A DNA stretch of 64,000 bases, taken from NCBI RefSeq assembly GCF_019969725.1, contig NZ_JAHXYW010000014.1, positions 1 to 64,000 on the forward strand. Direction: 5' to 3'. Source of the DNA: Neobacillus bataviensis (GTDB taxonomy: Bacteria; Bacillota; Bacilli; Bacillales_B; DSM-18226). How positions within the stretch are numbered: position 1 is the stretch's first letter; each line of letters starts with the position of its first letter. Positions 53,053 to 62,169 of the stretch are shown piece by piece. The notes below the pieces were generated by a model. The model searched no databases, was not told where the DNA came from, and saw only the letters and a list, made by a program, of their open reading frames with translations. The translations under genes were made by a program, and so were the position numbers.

Positions 53053-53937
53053 TTAGGCCTCCTTTTCATAGTAGTGCATAAAGATCTCCTCAAGGTCTGG
53101 CTCTTCAATCCATAGATTCGCAATTTCTATGTCGGCTATTTTCTTCATGATGGCATTAATATCTCCTCGGAATAGGAAGCTGGTAATGCTGCCATCAATG
53201 GCTAAATTATTCACGCCGCTCATTTGGAAATAATTCTGGTTGATTGGTGATTTCGTCTCAATCTTGAACTTTTTATAGTTGTTTTCTTTTAAGGTGCTAA
53301 TCTTTTCAACGGTAACGATCTTGCCCTCTTTAATAATGGCCACTCGGTTGCAAAGGCGCTGAACTTCGCTAAGGATATGCGATGAAAAGAGAATCGTCGC
53401 TCCTTTTTTATTTTCTTCTTCGAGCAGTTCAAAGAATTTTTGCTGCATCAGCGGGTCAAGGCCGCTTGTTGGTTCATCAAGGATAATGAGCTTTGGTTCA
53501 TGAAGCAGCCCCTGCACAATTCCAACCTTCTTTTTGTTACCTAATGATAGGTCATCGATCTTTTTATTGAGATCGAGGTCCATGATTTCCGCCAATTCTT
53601 TGATTCTCTTACTACAATCCTTTTTATAAAAACTAGCTGAGTATTTTAATAGATCTTTCACTTTCATATTGTCATAGTAAAAAACTTCCGACGGCAGGTA
53701 GCCAATTTCCCTTTTTATTTCCGGGGCAAACTGGATGCAGTCCTTGCCAAAAATGCTCGCGGTGCCGCTTGTTGGATAAATAAGCGACAGCAGCGTGCGG
53801 ATGGTGGTGGATTTACCAGCACCATTGGGCCCGATGAATCCAAAGATTTCACCTTCTTCGACATTGAAGCTGATGTTGGTGATTCCTCTTGCTTTCCCGT
53901 AGGTCTTTGTTAGATTTTTAATTTCAATCACATTCAT
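53053..53937 (-). CDS. ABC transporter ATP-binding protein of the TetR-controlled exporter
   Basis: ATPase of 294 residues. Walker A GPNGAGKSTTIRTLL near 37, signature LSLGNKKKVGIVQGLL near 131, Walker B LIILDEPTSGLDP near 152, H-loop ILFSSHILSEVQ. A C-terminal extension of about 80 residues (from KKFKIETKSP) is typical of drug and lantibiotic exporters of the DrrA/BcrA type. It lies 15 bp after the regulator gene and is followed by two permeases in one operon. Confidence 0.88.
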   Translation of the reverse strand: MNVIEIKNLTKTYGKARGITNISFNVEEGEIFGFIGPNGAGKSTTIRTLLSLIYPTSGTASIFGKDCIQFAPEIKREIGYLPSEVFYYDNMKVKDLLKYSASFYKKDCSKRIKELAEIMDLDLNKKIDDLSLGNKKKVGIVQGLLHEPKLIILDEPTSGLDPLMQQKFFELLEEENKKGATILFSSHILSEVQRLCNRVAIIKEGKIVTVEKISTLKENNYKKFKIETKSPINQNYFQMSGVNNLAIDGSITSFLFRGDINAIMKKIADIEIANLWIEEPDLEEIFMHYYEKEA

Positions 53938-53952
53938 CGTTAATAGCCCCCT

Positions 53953-54576
53953 TTATTTATAAAAACATCTGGTTAACACTTGAAAATATTCTTCCGTTTC
54001 ATCCAGAATTTTTTGATAATCAATTTCATGGTTAGGTGCCATTTTTGCTTGATATAAGACCTCATCACTCATTTTCTCAAAGGTCCAAGTAATGATTTTT
54101 AAGATTTTTTTGAGATCAACATCTTCTCTAAATTTGGAATAATCAATGCCCTCATAAAACTTCTCCATATTGATATGGGTCATTTCCTGTTTCTTCTTAT
54201 CAAACTCCACTTTTATTTCTGGAGAGTCCTCCAAAAATACCTCTTGAATGAACTTAAATATATCTGGATGGGTACCCAGCATTTCCATTTTGACGATAAC
54301 CGCCTGCCGGATCCTTGTAAAAAAGTCTGTTTCTTTAAAATTTACCTTTTGGTAATATTCGTCGGTTATGAGAGTAGTGCAATAATCAAATAAAAAGAAA
54401 TACATCTGCTTTTTATTGCCGAAATAATGAAATAGCAGCCCTTTTGAAATTCCTGCCTCCTTCACGATTTCATTCGTTGAGGCATTATCATATCCTTTCT
54501 GGGCAAATTCCTTTATGGCAGCATTGATGATTCGATCTTGTTTTTCCTTTTCTAGGCTGAGAAACTTTGAAAACAC
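53953..54576 (-). CDS. TetR-family repressor of the ABC-2 exporter
   Basis: A 207-residue regulator. The N-terminal HTH reads AAIKEFAQKGYDNASTNEIVKEAGISKGLLFHYFGNKKQMY (given here in two parts: residues around 17-35 and 36-57), classical TetR. The variable C-terminal domain is the ligand pocket. GTG 54574-54576 is chosen because AGGAGG is nine bases upstream; the longer frame would run through the promoter. It is the first gene of its own target operon, with two palindromic operators upstream. Confidence 0.87.
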   Translation of the reverse strand: MFSKFLSLEKEKQDRIINAAIKEFAQKGYDNASTNEIVKEAGISKGLLFHYFGNKKQMYFFLFDYCTTLITDEYYQKVNFKETDFFTRIRQAVIVKMEMLGTHPDIFKFIQEVFLEDSPEIKVEFDKKKQEMTHINMEKFYEGIDYSKFREDVDLKKILKIITWTFEKMSDEVLYQAKMAPNHEIDYQKILDETEEYFQVLTRCFYK

Positions 54577-54601
54577 TGTGCCAGCCCTCCTTTTGTTTCT
54601 G

Positions 54602-54618
54602 TTGACCATGTGGGTCAA
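54602..54618. promoter_or_regulatory. TetR operator 1
   Basis: TTGACC-ATGTG-GGTCAA is a perfect inverted repeat located just downstream of the promoter, at about plus 1 to plus 20 of the tetR-ABC transcript. Same arrangement as operator 2, with 36-bp centre-to-centre spacing. Confidence 0.75.
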
Positions 54619-54625
54619 TGGCATC

Positions 54626-54654
54626 ATTATAATCCCGTTGACTCCTGTGGTCAA
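54626..54654 (-). promoter_or_regulatory. Promoter of the tetR-ABC operon with operator 2
   Basis: On the minus strand TTGACC and TATAAT are separated by exactly 17 bases. The palindrome TTGACT-CCTGT-GGTCAA at 54638-54654 covers the minus-35, and a further GGTCAA half-site is at 54659-54664. The layout predicts autorepression. Confidence 0.8.
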
Positions 54655-54741
54655 TAGTGGTCAATCTATATTTTTAACAAAATTATGAAATGTATAGTAG
54701 GATTTTTATCGATGTGCTAACATGCATGGTGAAGGAGGTGG

Positions 54742-55722
54742 ATGAACATTAATCTTAAAAATAGAGATCCATCATTAAAGTTAGAAGGATTAATTGCTGC
54801 TCAAAATCGGTTGTCCAGCGGCCATCCTTGTATGCCTATTTTGGCTGCAAAACAAGCTTCGGTCGAGGCCGGAATTGGAGGGGAGGAAAGAGTTTCTGAG
54901 ATTTTCCGAAAACATTCATTTCCATTTGAACACCGCATTTTCCACGATTTATCTCCCACATCTGATGAGCAATTTCAAATGGACAACTTTTTTTTCTCTC
55001 CCTGGTATGGTTTGGTTTTAGAAGTTAAAAATATTGCGGGCGTTTTGGAGTTTAAGGATAATCCCCCTCAGTTGATTCGGACCAGAGAAGATGGGCATAG
55101 GGATGGCTATGAAAGCCCTGTCTTCCAATTAGAGCGGAACCGTGATTTGTTGAGTGCCTGGCTAAGAAGCCGCGGCATCAATTTCCCCATTTACGGTGCC
55201 GTTGTACTGGCGTATCCAAAGCAAATTGTGGCCGTTCCTCCTGCGAAAACAAAGATATTATTCCCCAATTTGATACCATCCTACATTCGAAGCATCCCTC
55301 AACAAAGCAAACAGTTGGATATAGATACCCTCCATTGGCTTTCTAATGAATTATTAGCCAGTCATCAACGATTTATTCCAAAGCCAATAAGTGAGAGTTT
55401 TTCGATACCTTTTAGCGATTTTAAGCCAGGGGTGAGATGTGAGGAATGCGGCAGATTTGGAATGATTAAACTGCCACGGACCTGGAATTGTCCATTTTGC
55501 GGGGCGAGTGACCACAATGCCCATCAAAGGGCTTTGCTGGAGTGGTTTTTGATTTTTAAGAGAAGTATTACGAATAGGGAGTGTCGGGAGTTTTTGGGGG
55601 TGGATGATGTCAATACAGCTAAACGAATTTTGCAAAGTATGAATCTCTTAAGTGATGGTGAATACCGATATCGGTCTTATATGATGGACTTCAATAACAT
55701 AAATTTCTTTAAGGTGAGATAA
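54742..55722 (+). CDS. NERD-domain protein with zinc ribbon and HTH-like tail
   Basis: A 326-residue protein. The NERD nuclease-related domain spans about residues 45-170 with GIGGEERVSEIFRKH, the Asp/Glu-x-Lys-type core DNFFFSPWYGLVLEVKNI and the conserved QLERNRDLLSAWL. A C4 zinc ribbon follows (CEECGRFG and CPFCGASD, about 233-255), then a wing-like helical region with ALLEWFLIFKRSITNRECREFL. NERD proteins are predicted nucleases or nucleic-acid-binding factors. The RBS AAGGAGG lies only three bases before the ATG, so an ATT at 54748 is a possible alternative start. No clear operon partner. Confidence 0.82.
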   Translation: MNINLKNRDPSLKLEGLIAAQNRLSSGHPCMPILAAKQASVEAGIGGEERVSEIFRKHSFPFEHRIFHDLSPTSDEQFQMDNFFFSPWYGLVLEVKNIAGVLEFKDNPPQLIRTREDGHRDGYESPVFQLERNRDLLSAWLRSRGINFPIYGAVVLAYPKQIVAVPPAKTKILFPNLIPSYIRSIPQQSKQLDIDTLHWLSNELLASHQRFIPKPISESFSIPFSDFKPGVRCEECGRFGMIKLPRTWNCPFCGASDHNAHQRALLEWFLIFKRSITNRECREFLGVDDVNTAKRILQSMNLLSDGEYRYRSYMMDFNNINFFKVR

Positions 55723-55739
55723 TTTTTTCTAATGTGATG

Positions 55740-55978
55740 ATTGGCAGGTGTTATCCGCCAATTGACTTGCCTTATCCGCTGATTGGAGCACGCTATCCGA
55801 TAATTGGGTTTGCTTTTTGATGATTGGAGGGCGTTATCCGCCAATTGACTCGCCTTATCCGCTGATTGGAGCACGCTATCCGATAATTGGGTTTGCTTTT
55901 TGATGATTGGAGGGCGTTATCCGCCAATTGACTCGCCTTATCCGCTGATTGGAGCACGCTATCCGATAATTAGATTCC
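55740..55978 (-). repeat. 83-bp tandem repeat built from 21-bp units (array 3)
   Basis: TTATCCGCCAATTGACT begins at 55751, 55834 and 55917, an exact 83-bp period for nearly three copies; copies 2 and 3 are almost identical. Each 83-mer contains four diverged units at 21, 21, 21 and 20 bp (plus-strand cores TTATCCGC, TTATCCGC, CTATCCGA, TTTTTGAT). On the minus strand a unit reads AATTGGCGGATAACG. The rest of the 338-bp gap to 56060 holds the pepT promoter region. Confidence 0.9.
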
Positions 55979-56060
55979 GCTCCCCGTTAAAATGTGTAAC
56001 CGCTCCCACAAAATGATATGATATTCATGTACAAAAACCTAACAAGGGAGTGTAGCAATA

Positions 56061-57293
56061 GTGAAAAACGAATTGATTGAAAGATTTACTTCCTACGTAA
56101 AAGTTGACACTCAATCTGATGAAAGCAGTGAAACTTGTCCATCAACAGAAGGTCAATGGACACTGCTTCGTATGCTCGAAGATGAATTAAAAGCCATTGG
56201 GATGGAAGAAATCACGCTTGATGAGAATGGCTACCTGATGGCAACCCTGCCATCCAACACAGAAAAGCAAGTCTCAACCATCGGCTTCCTTGCCCATGTC
56301 GATACCGCAACTGATTTTACTGGTAAAAACGTGAATCCGCAAATCGTGGAAAACTATGATGGCCAAGAAATCGTCCTTAATGAAGCACTAAAAGTAATCA
56401 TGTCACCTAAGGATTTCCCAAGTCTTCAAGACTATAAGGGTCACACCTTAATTACCACCGACGGCACGACACTCCTTGGTGCGGACAATAAGGCTGGCGT
56501 CACCGAAATTATGACTGCGATGGCTTACTTAATTAAGCATCCGGAAATCAAGCACGGCAGGGTCCGCGTTGCGTTCACACCGGATGAAGAGATTGGCAGG
56601 GGACCTCATAAGTTTGACGTTGCTGCCTTCAATGCCAGCTATGCCTATACCGTTGATGGTGGTCCGCTAGGGGAGCTGGAGTTCGAAAGCTTCAATGCAG
56701 CTGCCGCTAAAATTACTGTCCAAGGAACGAATATTCACCCTGGTTCGGCCAAGGACAAAATGGTCAACTCCATGAAAATTGCCATGGAATTACATAGTAA
56801 ACTTCCAGCACAAGAAGCCCCAGAGCATACCGAGGGATACGAAGGCTTCTACCACTTAATCTCTTTTAATGGCGAGGTTGAACAAACGAAGCTTCACTAT
56901 ATTATCAGGGATCATGACAAGGAAAAATTCAATGGAAGAAAAGCCACGATGGAAAAAATTGTTGCGGACCTACAAGCAAAATACGGCACAAACTCCATCC
57001 AGCTAGAATTAAAAGACCAGTATTACAACATGAGAGAGAAAATCGAACCAGTAAAAGAAATTGTCGACATTGCTCACCAGGCAATGGTAAATCTGGACAT
57101 TACACCGATTACGAAGCCAATTCGCGGCGGCACTGATGGCTCCCAATTATCCTACATGGGACTGCCAACGCCGAATATTTTTACCGGCGGCGAAAATTTC
57201 CACGGCAAATATGAATTTATTTCCGTTGATAACATGATCAATGCCACCAACACCGTGATTGAAATCATCAAACTTACCGAGCAAAAAGCTTAA
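56061..57293 (+). CDS. pepT: Peptidase T (tripeptidase)
   Basis: Cytoplasmic zinc aminotripeptidase of the M20B family, 410 residues, the standard length. Zinc and catalytic motifs are [14 protein letters not shown] (His/Asp near 80), [16 protein letters not shown] near 135 (bridging Asp), [14 protein letters not shown] near 172 (catalytic Glu pair), [16 protein letters not shown] and the C-terminal [21 protein letters not shown] with [11 protein letters not shown] (final His). GTG start with AAGGGAG upstream. It is followed by a bidirectional terminator. Confidence 0.96.
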   Translation: MKNELIERFTSYVKVDTQSDESSETCPSTEGQWTLLRMLEDELKAIGMEEITLDENGYLMATLPSNTEKQVSTIGFLAHVDTATDFTGKNVNPQIVENYDGQEIVLNEALKVIMSPKDFPSLQDYKGHTLITTDGTTLLGADNKAGVTEIMTAMAYLIKHPEIKHGRVRVAFTPDEEIGRGPHKFDVAAFNASYAYTVDGGPLGELEFESFNAAAAKITVQGTNIHPGSAKDKMVNSMKIAMELHSKLPAQEAPEHTEGYEGFYHLISFNGEVEQTKLHYIIRDHDKEKFNGRKATMEKIVADLQAKYGTNSIQLELKDQYYNMREKIEPVKEIVDIAHQAMVNLDITPITKPIRGGTDGSQLSYMGLPTPNIFTGGENFHGKYEFISVDNMINATNTVIEIIKLTEQKA

Positions 57294-57296
57294 CCA

Positions 57297-57329
57297 AAAA
57301 AAGCTAACCCCCATGGTTAGCTTTTTTCT
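57297..57329. terminator. Bidirectional terminator between pepT and the APH-like gene
   Basis: AAAAAAGCTAACC-CCCAT-GGTTAGCTTTTTT is symmetrical with T-runs on both strands, serving the two convergent genes; it overlaps the last codons of the minus-strand gene. Confidence 0.9.
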
Positions 57330-58282
57330 GTCGAAAAGAGAGCAGCACCACACTGCCGCAAACTGCAAGCCGTCTCTTCCCGCTGCGTAATCAGCTGTTC
57401 CACCGACCACTTTCCGCCGTTATTCTGTAAGTCCTTTTGAATCAGCAGGAGCATCCAAATGGAAAAAGCCGCCGCGAACAAATAATACTCCTTCATAAAA
57501 TTATAGTCATTTATCTCTAACTTCACTTGGCTAAGATACGATTTTAAAATCATTTCGCGAAATTCACTCGTAATCGTCCTTGGAAAAAGGGGATGAGACA
57601 TATCCAAAACATGATACAAATCCCAGTATGGCGTATTAAGGTGCGTGTGCTCCCAATCCAAAATCATCATTTTATTATCCACGAAGGCATAGTTTCCGAC
57701 ATGTAAATCCCCATGTGACAAAACCTGATGCGTTGAAAATTCCACCTCGCCGAGCAAAGCATAAATATGCTGAATAAGTTTTTCGTCAATCTGTAATTGC
57801 GGCAGTAATTGATAAAACGACTCCCGTCTATCACAAATTTCTGCAACAATTTCACCAATTTGCGGCTTTAGCCCTTTAACCGGGAGATTCCCAAGCTTCC
57901 CCACTGGGAGGGAATGCCACCAAGCCACCCACTTTACCACGCCCAACACGGTTTCCTCATTAAATTTATGCGTAAGCTGGCCGAGGTCCTCTAGAATCAT
58001 CCAGCTCAATTCCGGATTATCACTTTCCGAATAAGAAAGTATTCTAGGAAAAATAGCAGGGAAATGGGGGAGTACCTGCTCATGGATCCACGCTTCCTTA
58101 CCTAATTGATCGTTATTGGTCAGAGGCTTAAAAATATAGCTTTCCGCCAAGGACAAATAAAATCGTTCGACAAGCCTGCCGTTCATGCCCTTATAAAGAA
58201 TCTCCCTTTTCATAATTAACTTTTCATTTAAAATACCGTTTTCGAGAACAATATCATTCGGCAGCCCCAAAGGTCCCACCAC
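57317..58282 (-). CDS. Aminoglycoside phosphotransferase-family kinase
   Basis: APH/choline-kinase fold protein of up to 321 residues. The catalytic loop is SHGDLHVGNYAF near 193 (Asp and Asn) and the metal motif ILDWEHTHLNTPYWDLYHV near 212. The family phosphorylates hydroxyl groups of antibiotics, choline, methylthioribose and other small molecules, so resistance should not be assumed. The start is uncertain: GTG 58280-58282 gives the full frame, but internal ATGs near residue 24 or 33 are possible. Stand-alone. Confidence 0.78.
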   Translation of the reverse strand: MVGPLGLPNDIVLENGILNEKLIMKREILYKGMNGRLVERFYLSLAESYIFKPLTNNDQLGKEAWIHEQVLPHFPAIFPRILSYSESDNPELSWMILEDLGQLTHKFNEETVLGVVKWVAWWHSLPVGKLGNLPVKGLKPQIGEIVAEICDRRESFYQLLPQLQIDEKLIQHIYALLGEVEFSTHQVLSHGDLHVGNYAFVDNKMMILDWEHTHLNTPYWDLYHVLDMSHPLFPRTITSEFREMILKSYLSQVKLEINDYNFMKEYYLFAAAFSIWMLLLIQKDLQNNGGKWSVEQLITQREETACSLRQCGAALFSTEKS

Positions 58283-58358
58283 CCAGTCTAGATTAGTAGG
58301 ATAATAGATTTATTGTTATAGAAAAAGTTTCCACTATGAATATAATGCTAACTCTAAA

Positions 58359-59936
58359 TCATCGCAAGTTTTCCGATTCAGGCAAGGGAAAAAGCTCAGA
58401 CAGCTTCTTCACCTGACCATCACTAGCTTTAAAAACAATATGGTCACGGGTAAATTTCCTTGGCGTATCAATACCGCAGGCTGCCGATAGGGCAAACAGT
58501 CCCTGGCGGACATTAATAATATAGTTCATCACACGCCACTTTTTTTCCTCAGGCACCAAGGCCTCCTGATGTTTCGGGTCCGTTGTCGTAACGCCTGCCG
58601 GACATTTACCTGTATGGCACTGCAGGGCCATAATGCAGCCATTTGCAATCATGAAACCGCGGGCTGAGTTCACCGCATCAGCACCTATTCCCAAAGCAAT
58701 CGCTACTTTATCAGCCGAAATTAACTTTCCTGACGCAAAAATCTTGAACTTACGGCGGACCCCATATTTGCACGCTTTATCGACAACTGCAATTAAAGCA
58801 GGAAAAAGGGGAAGCCCCATCGAGTCTGCCATCGATTTAAAGGTCGCACCTGTACCTCCTTCACCGCCATCAACCGTAATAAAATCAGGATAAATCTGCA
58901 GCCGATTCATCGTTTCAAACAATTCATCCAGTTTCGAGTGATGGCCCACAACGATTTTTATTCCAACTGGTTTTCCGCCCTCTTCTTGCAGTGTTTTGAT
59001 AAATTGCAGCGCTTCCGCAGCATTTTGCAAAAAGGAAAAGCGATTCGGTGAATTGATCGTTTGACCTTCCCGAACCTTTCTAATTTGGGCAACCTTTGCT
59101 GTGACCTTTGCCCCCTCAAGGTGGCCGCCGCGGATTTTTGCCCCTTGGCCGAACTTAAGCTCAAAGGCTTTAATCATTGGTTCTGCTGCTTTCATCTTGA
59201 ATTCAGCAAGTGAAAAGCGGCCTTCATCATCACGATATCCAAATAATCCAGGACCAATTTGGGATACGACATCAGCACCGCTTTCCAGATGCTCCGGCGC
59301 CACTCCTCCCTCACCCGTATTGATCCATGAACCGCCTGCCATCTTGCTTCCATGTCCCGTTGAAAGAATGTAATGTTCCCCAACAGATCCGTAGGAGGTT
59401 GCGGAGGCACCAAAAGGCCCGCGCAGCCTCCAAGGCTCCCGTCGTTCCGGGCCGACGACAATCGTATCCTCCTCATGAAAAAGCCAGCGAGTAATCTCAT
59501 CCTCTTCAAGGCGCTCTCGTCGTGTGAACAATCCCTCATGGTCTATTTTATATTTCATCGCATGGACTTTTTCCTGATTATCAACCATTAATTCATCATT
59601 TAAGAGAGGAAATAACTCGTTTGCGATAAAGTAACCGGGCTGTTCAAAATCCCGTTTCGAGCCAAAGCTCAACAGATCGCTGCGATATTTCGCTGAAAAA
59701 ACAATCCCTAAATAATCAGCACGGGAAAATGGTCCCGTTCCATTATCACTGTCAAACCAATATTGCCTCAGCTTCGGTCCCATCATTTCGAGAACATAAC
59801 GGATCCAGCCAAAATAGGGATAGGCCCTGATAATGGAATGCTGCGGCTTTTTTGCCAAGCTGCGCAGCCAGAGGAAAAAGTAAAGCGGACCGCCGATAAA
59901 TACAGTCAAAAGAATGATCAGAATCGTTAATAACAT
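58359..59936 (-). CDS. yerD: FMN-binding glutamate synthase-family protein, YerD-like
   Basis: A 525-residue protein with an N-terminal membrane helix (MLLTILIILLTVFIGGPLYFFL) followed by a glutamate synthase FMN/beta-alpha barrel domain: LGIVFSAKYRSDLLSFGSKRDFE, GGSWINTGEGGVAPEHLESG (about 205), VDGGEGGTGATFKSMADSMGLP (about 355) and a cysteine set CIMALQCHTGKCPAG. Same length as B. subtilis YerD. It lacks the glutaminase domain, so it is not a complete glutamate synthase. Substrate unknown; monocistronic with GGAGGAGG RBS. Confidence 0.88.
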   Translation of the reverse strand: MLLTILIILLTVFIGGPLYFFLWLRSLAKKPQHSIIRAYPYFGWIRYVLEMMGPKLRQYWFDSDNGTGPFSRADYLGIVFSAKYRSDLLSFGSKRDFEQPGYFIANELFPLLNDELMVDNQEKVHAMKYKIDHEGLFTRRERLEEDEITRWLFHEEDTIVVGPERREPWRLRGPFGASATSYGSVGEHYILSTGHGSKMAGGSWINTGEGGVAPEHLESGADVVSQIGPGLFGYRDDEGRFSLAEFKMKAAEPMIKAFELKFGQGAKIRGGHLEGAKVTAKVAQIRKVREGQTINSPNRFSFLQNAAEALQFIKTLQEEGGKPVGIKIVVGHHSKLDELFETMNRLQIYPDFITVDGGEGGTGATFKSMADSMGLPLFPALIAVVDKACKYGVRRKFKIFASGKLISADKVAIALGIGADAVNSARGFMIANGCIMALQCHTGKCPAGVTTTDPKHQEALVPEEKKWRVMNYIINVRQGLFALSAACGIDTPRKFTRDHIVFKASDGQVKKLSELFPLPESENLR

Positions 59937-60080
59937 TCAAACTCCTCCTCCATTCTTTAATACTTATGTACGGTAAGTAAATTTTAAATCCAATATCTGT
60001 TAAAGGAGGGGAGAAATTGTATGTTTTTAGGATGGAATGGATACATTAACCATTGTTCTAATCGTAAGGAGGGTTGTGGA

Positions 60081-60206
60081 ATGGATAACAAAAGTACGCA
60101 TGAATTTGTAGAGGATTTGCGCGAAAAGCAGGAAAAGGACAGGAAAAATAAAGAACATCAAGGGGATAATCGCCCTGCCAAAAAATTGCCGAACCATAGT
60201 CATTAA
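60081..60206 (+). CDS. DUF4023-type small protein, 41 residues
   Basis: Starts MDNKSTHEFVEDLREKQEKD and ends KKLPNHSH; highly charged and helical. The STHEFVE...NxxHQG...KLPN pattern is that of the DUF4023 family of short Bacillus proteins of unknown role, possibly spore-related. ATG 60081 is chosen because AAGGAGGG is at the right distance; a longer frame from 60021 is unlikely. A strong terminator follows at once. Confidence 0.78.
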   Translation: MDNKSTHEFVEDLREKQEKDRKNKEHQGDNRPAKKLPNHSH

Positions 60207-60208
60207 TG

Positions 60209-60243
60209 GAAACAAGCCATGACTTTTATATCATGGCTTGTTT
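60209..60243. terminator. Bidirectional terminator
   Basis: AAACAAGCCATGA-CTTTTATA-TCATGGCTTGTTT with TTTT following lies between the DUF4023 gene and the convergent parR-like gene; the A-rich left side allows minus-strand use too. Confidence 0.88.
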
Positions 60244-60246
60244 TTC

Positions 60247-60849
60247 TTACTTATTCATATTCGCCAAAAACCCGCCAAGCAGGTCCTCTACTTCATCTTT
60301 TCCTTCACCCTCAACCACTTCTGTAATGGTCGGCTGCACTTTTTCCGCCCTATCCCAATCAAACCCATCTAAATCGTCCTCTAAATCATTTAGATCAACA
60401 GGGACAGTATCCTCCCCAATCCCGGCAGACACCTCTTGATAGCTAGCAGAAAGTTCCTCAGGAAATACTTTCTCCTGAAGGTATAAAGCCTCATCTATAT
60501 CCAAAGATTTACTATTTAAAGATGCTAAAAGGGAGGTTGCACGAACTGGGTCAGAAATCAGTTGAAAAAGGATACTCCCAAGCAATGCCTCAGAGTGCTC
60601 ATGCTTTAGCCAATCCCGCTGTGCTTTCGTCAGCCTCTGGGGGAGGGGAATCGTAATGGTTTCTTTTTCACGTGAAACCGAACTGCTGACTCCCTGCATG
60701 ACGAATTCCGCAATTTTACTTGAAAAATTTCTGCGCTCGGTTTCCTTCAATTTTTGAAGATGCTTGACAATATGGTCAGGTGTATCGGAAGGGACCCGGA
60801 AGGATATTGCCTGGCCCCTTGTTATATCATTGGTCGCAGCCTTTTTCAT
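60247..60849 (-). CDS. parR: ParR-like DNA-binding adaptor of the ParM locus
   Basis: A 200-residue protein 14 bp downstream of the parM gene. The N-terminal 75 residues (AISFRVPSDTPDHIVKHLQ and NFSSKIAEFVMQGVSSS) have the beta-strand plus two-helix pattern of ribbon-helix-helix proteins such as ParR. The middle is helical and the C-terminus (about 140-200) very acidic, ending DLLGGFLANMNK, a plausible filament-binding tail. Sequence similarity to known ParR proteins is weak; the call rests on gene order, fold pattern and size. Confidence 0.6.
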   Translation of the reverse strand: MKKAATNDITRGQAISFRVPSDTPDHIVKHLQKLKETERRNFSSKIAEFVMQGVSSSVSREKETITIPLPQRLTKAQRDWLKHEHSEALLGSILFQLISDPVRATSLLASLNSKSLDIDEALYLQEKVFPEELSASYQEVSAGIGEDTVPVDLNDLEDDLDGFDWDRAEKVQPTITEVVEGEGKDEVEDLLGGFLANMNK

Positions 60850-60862
60850 CTCATCACCTTAT

Positions 60863-62041
60863 TTAGCTTTTTACAGGTTGTGGTTGTGGTTGTTTAACAT
60901 TGTTTTGTTTATCAGTTTTTCTGGCAAAATCCATGATGAGTTTATAATAGGCATTTGCCATCATCCAAATACTTTCTTTATCGTCTTCAAAGAATTCCAG
61001 ATTATATCCGTCGAGATTATTATTTAATGTTTTAATGTAATCCTTCAATACATGGGCCCCGCCGCCAACAAAATAGCAGATTTCCGTTTGTGAGTTCTTT
61101 GACCATACATTTCGTAATAAACGATACTGTTTTTTTGCTAGATCAAGCAGAATTCGATCAGTAATATCATGGACACTTGTTCTGCTTCCTTTTACCATAA
61201 TGTGGTTCCGGTCATTCTTTCGTGTGATGATTTCAACTACGTCACGGCGGCTATCCAGTTCCACACCGTGCTTCGTTCTAATTTCCTCACGAATGGCCTC
61301 TAATGATTCAGAAACACCTAGGTTAAAGCCCTGGGCTTTATCATCATCAACATTTCGATTTTTGATGACAGCAATATCTGTTGATAAACCGCCGATATCT
61401 TGAATGAGAATGCGTCTATCAATTAAGTCCTTATTGATAATTTTTAAGTTATTATCCATTACAAGGTTAATGTAAGCTGCAAATCCTTCCGGATAGACCT
61501 TTACTTCATTGAACTTAATGTTCACCTTTAAGCCTTGGTATTTTGGAGTTACTAAAAATTCAACTTGATGGACAGAGCCCATTAATTTCGAACGATATCC
61601 GGCATCTTTTCCTTCCTTTACTTCGCGAAGGGGGAGGCCAGTGCCTAATGTATAATTGGCATCAATGATATTCTTTGTCTTTAGGAAAGTGGCATCATCT
61701 TTTACTGCATCTAACGCTAATGTGGTAAATAGCATAATTAAGGTTTGGTCTTCTTCTGACTTGCTGCTGCCCGGATCTAATTCGGTAGCATTATTACTCT
61801 TAGTGGCTAAATTACCTACACGATAGATTACGTTATTTTCTTTCAAGGCAGGGGAGTGGATTTTTACATGGATTCCGTCTAATGGATTTTTATTATCAAG
61901 TTCTTCAATCCCAATTACAGGACGATCCTCAGTGTCCCTTGCAATAATATTAGGAATATTTAATTCATACTCTAATTCCCCGAAAATAGCTTTTATCGAA
62001 TCATTACCTACATCAATGGCAGCAATTCTGGACTTTGTCAT
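60863..62041 (-). CDS. parM: ParM/Alp-type actin-like partition ATPase
   Basis: Actin-fold ATPase of 392 residues. Phosphate 1 loop AAIDVGNDSIKAIFG at residues 6-20, phosphate 2 QDIGGLSTDIAVI near 218 and adenosine motif CYFVGGGAHVLKDYI near 327 identify the ParM/StbA family, which polymerises to push plasmid copies apart. A Gln/Pro tail (KQPQPQPVKS) ends the protein. ATG 62039-62041 is chosen for the nine-base spacing from AAGGA. It lies between a repeat-rich centromere-like region and the ParR-like gene, the same order as parCMR of plasmid R1. Confidence 0.85.
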   Translation of the reverse strand: MTKSRIAAIDVGNDSIKAIFGELEYELNIPNIIARDTEDRPVIGIEELDNKNPLDGIHVKIHSPALKENNVIYRVGNLATKSNNATELDPGSSKSEEDQTLIMLFTTLALDAVKDDATFLKTKNIIDANYTLGTGLPLREVKEGKDAGYRSKLMGSVHQVEFLVTPKYQGLKVNIKFNEVKVYPEGFAAYINLVMDNNLKIINKDLIDRRILIQDIGGLSTDIAVIKNRNVDDDKAQGFNLGVSESLEAIREEIRTKHGVELDSRRDVVEIITRKNDRNHIMVKGSRTSVHDITDRILLDLAKKQYRLLRNVWSKNSQTEICYFVGGGAHVLKDYIKTLNNNLDGYNLEFFEDDKESIWMMANAYYKLIMDFARKTDKQNNVKQPQPQPVKS

Positions 62042-62169
62042 ATACATCATTCCTTTTTCTTTAATAGATTTAATTTCAAATATAGATATGTAAAACTAGC
62101 ATGTACTAATAGGTTATAGGAGATTAATAGATTCTTCAATAGTCCAACAGAAACGAAATACAAGTGTAA

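Noticed and set aside
55740..55978. The 83-bp repeats as a CRISPR array or a coding region.
   Set aside because: Repeats are contiguous without unique spacers, no cas genes are near, and the minus-strand frame through them is short with no RBS.
57317..58282. APH-like gene as an aminoglycoside resistance determinant.
   Set aside because: The kinase motifs are family-wide and there is no specific similarity I can point to; many Bacillus members act on unrelated small molecules.
60664..60679. TTTTTCACGTGAAACC inside the parR-like gene, resembling parS.
   Set aside because: It differs from the consensus at positions 2 and 16 and is within coding sequence; it may be a weak ParB site but is not strong enough to call.
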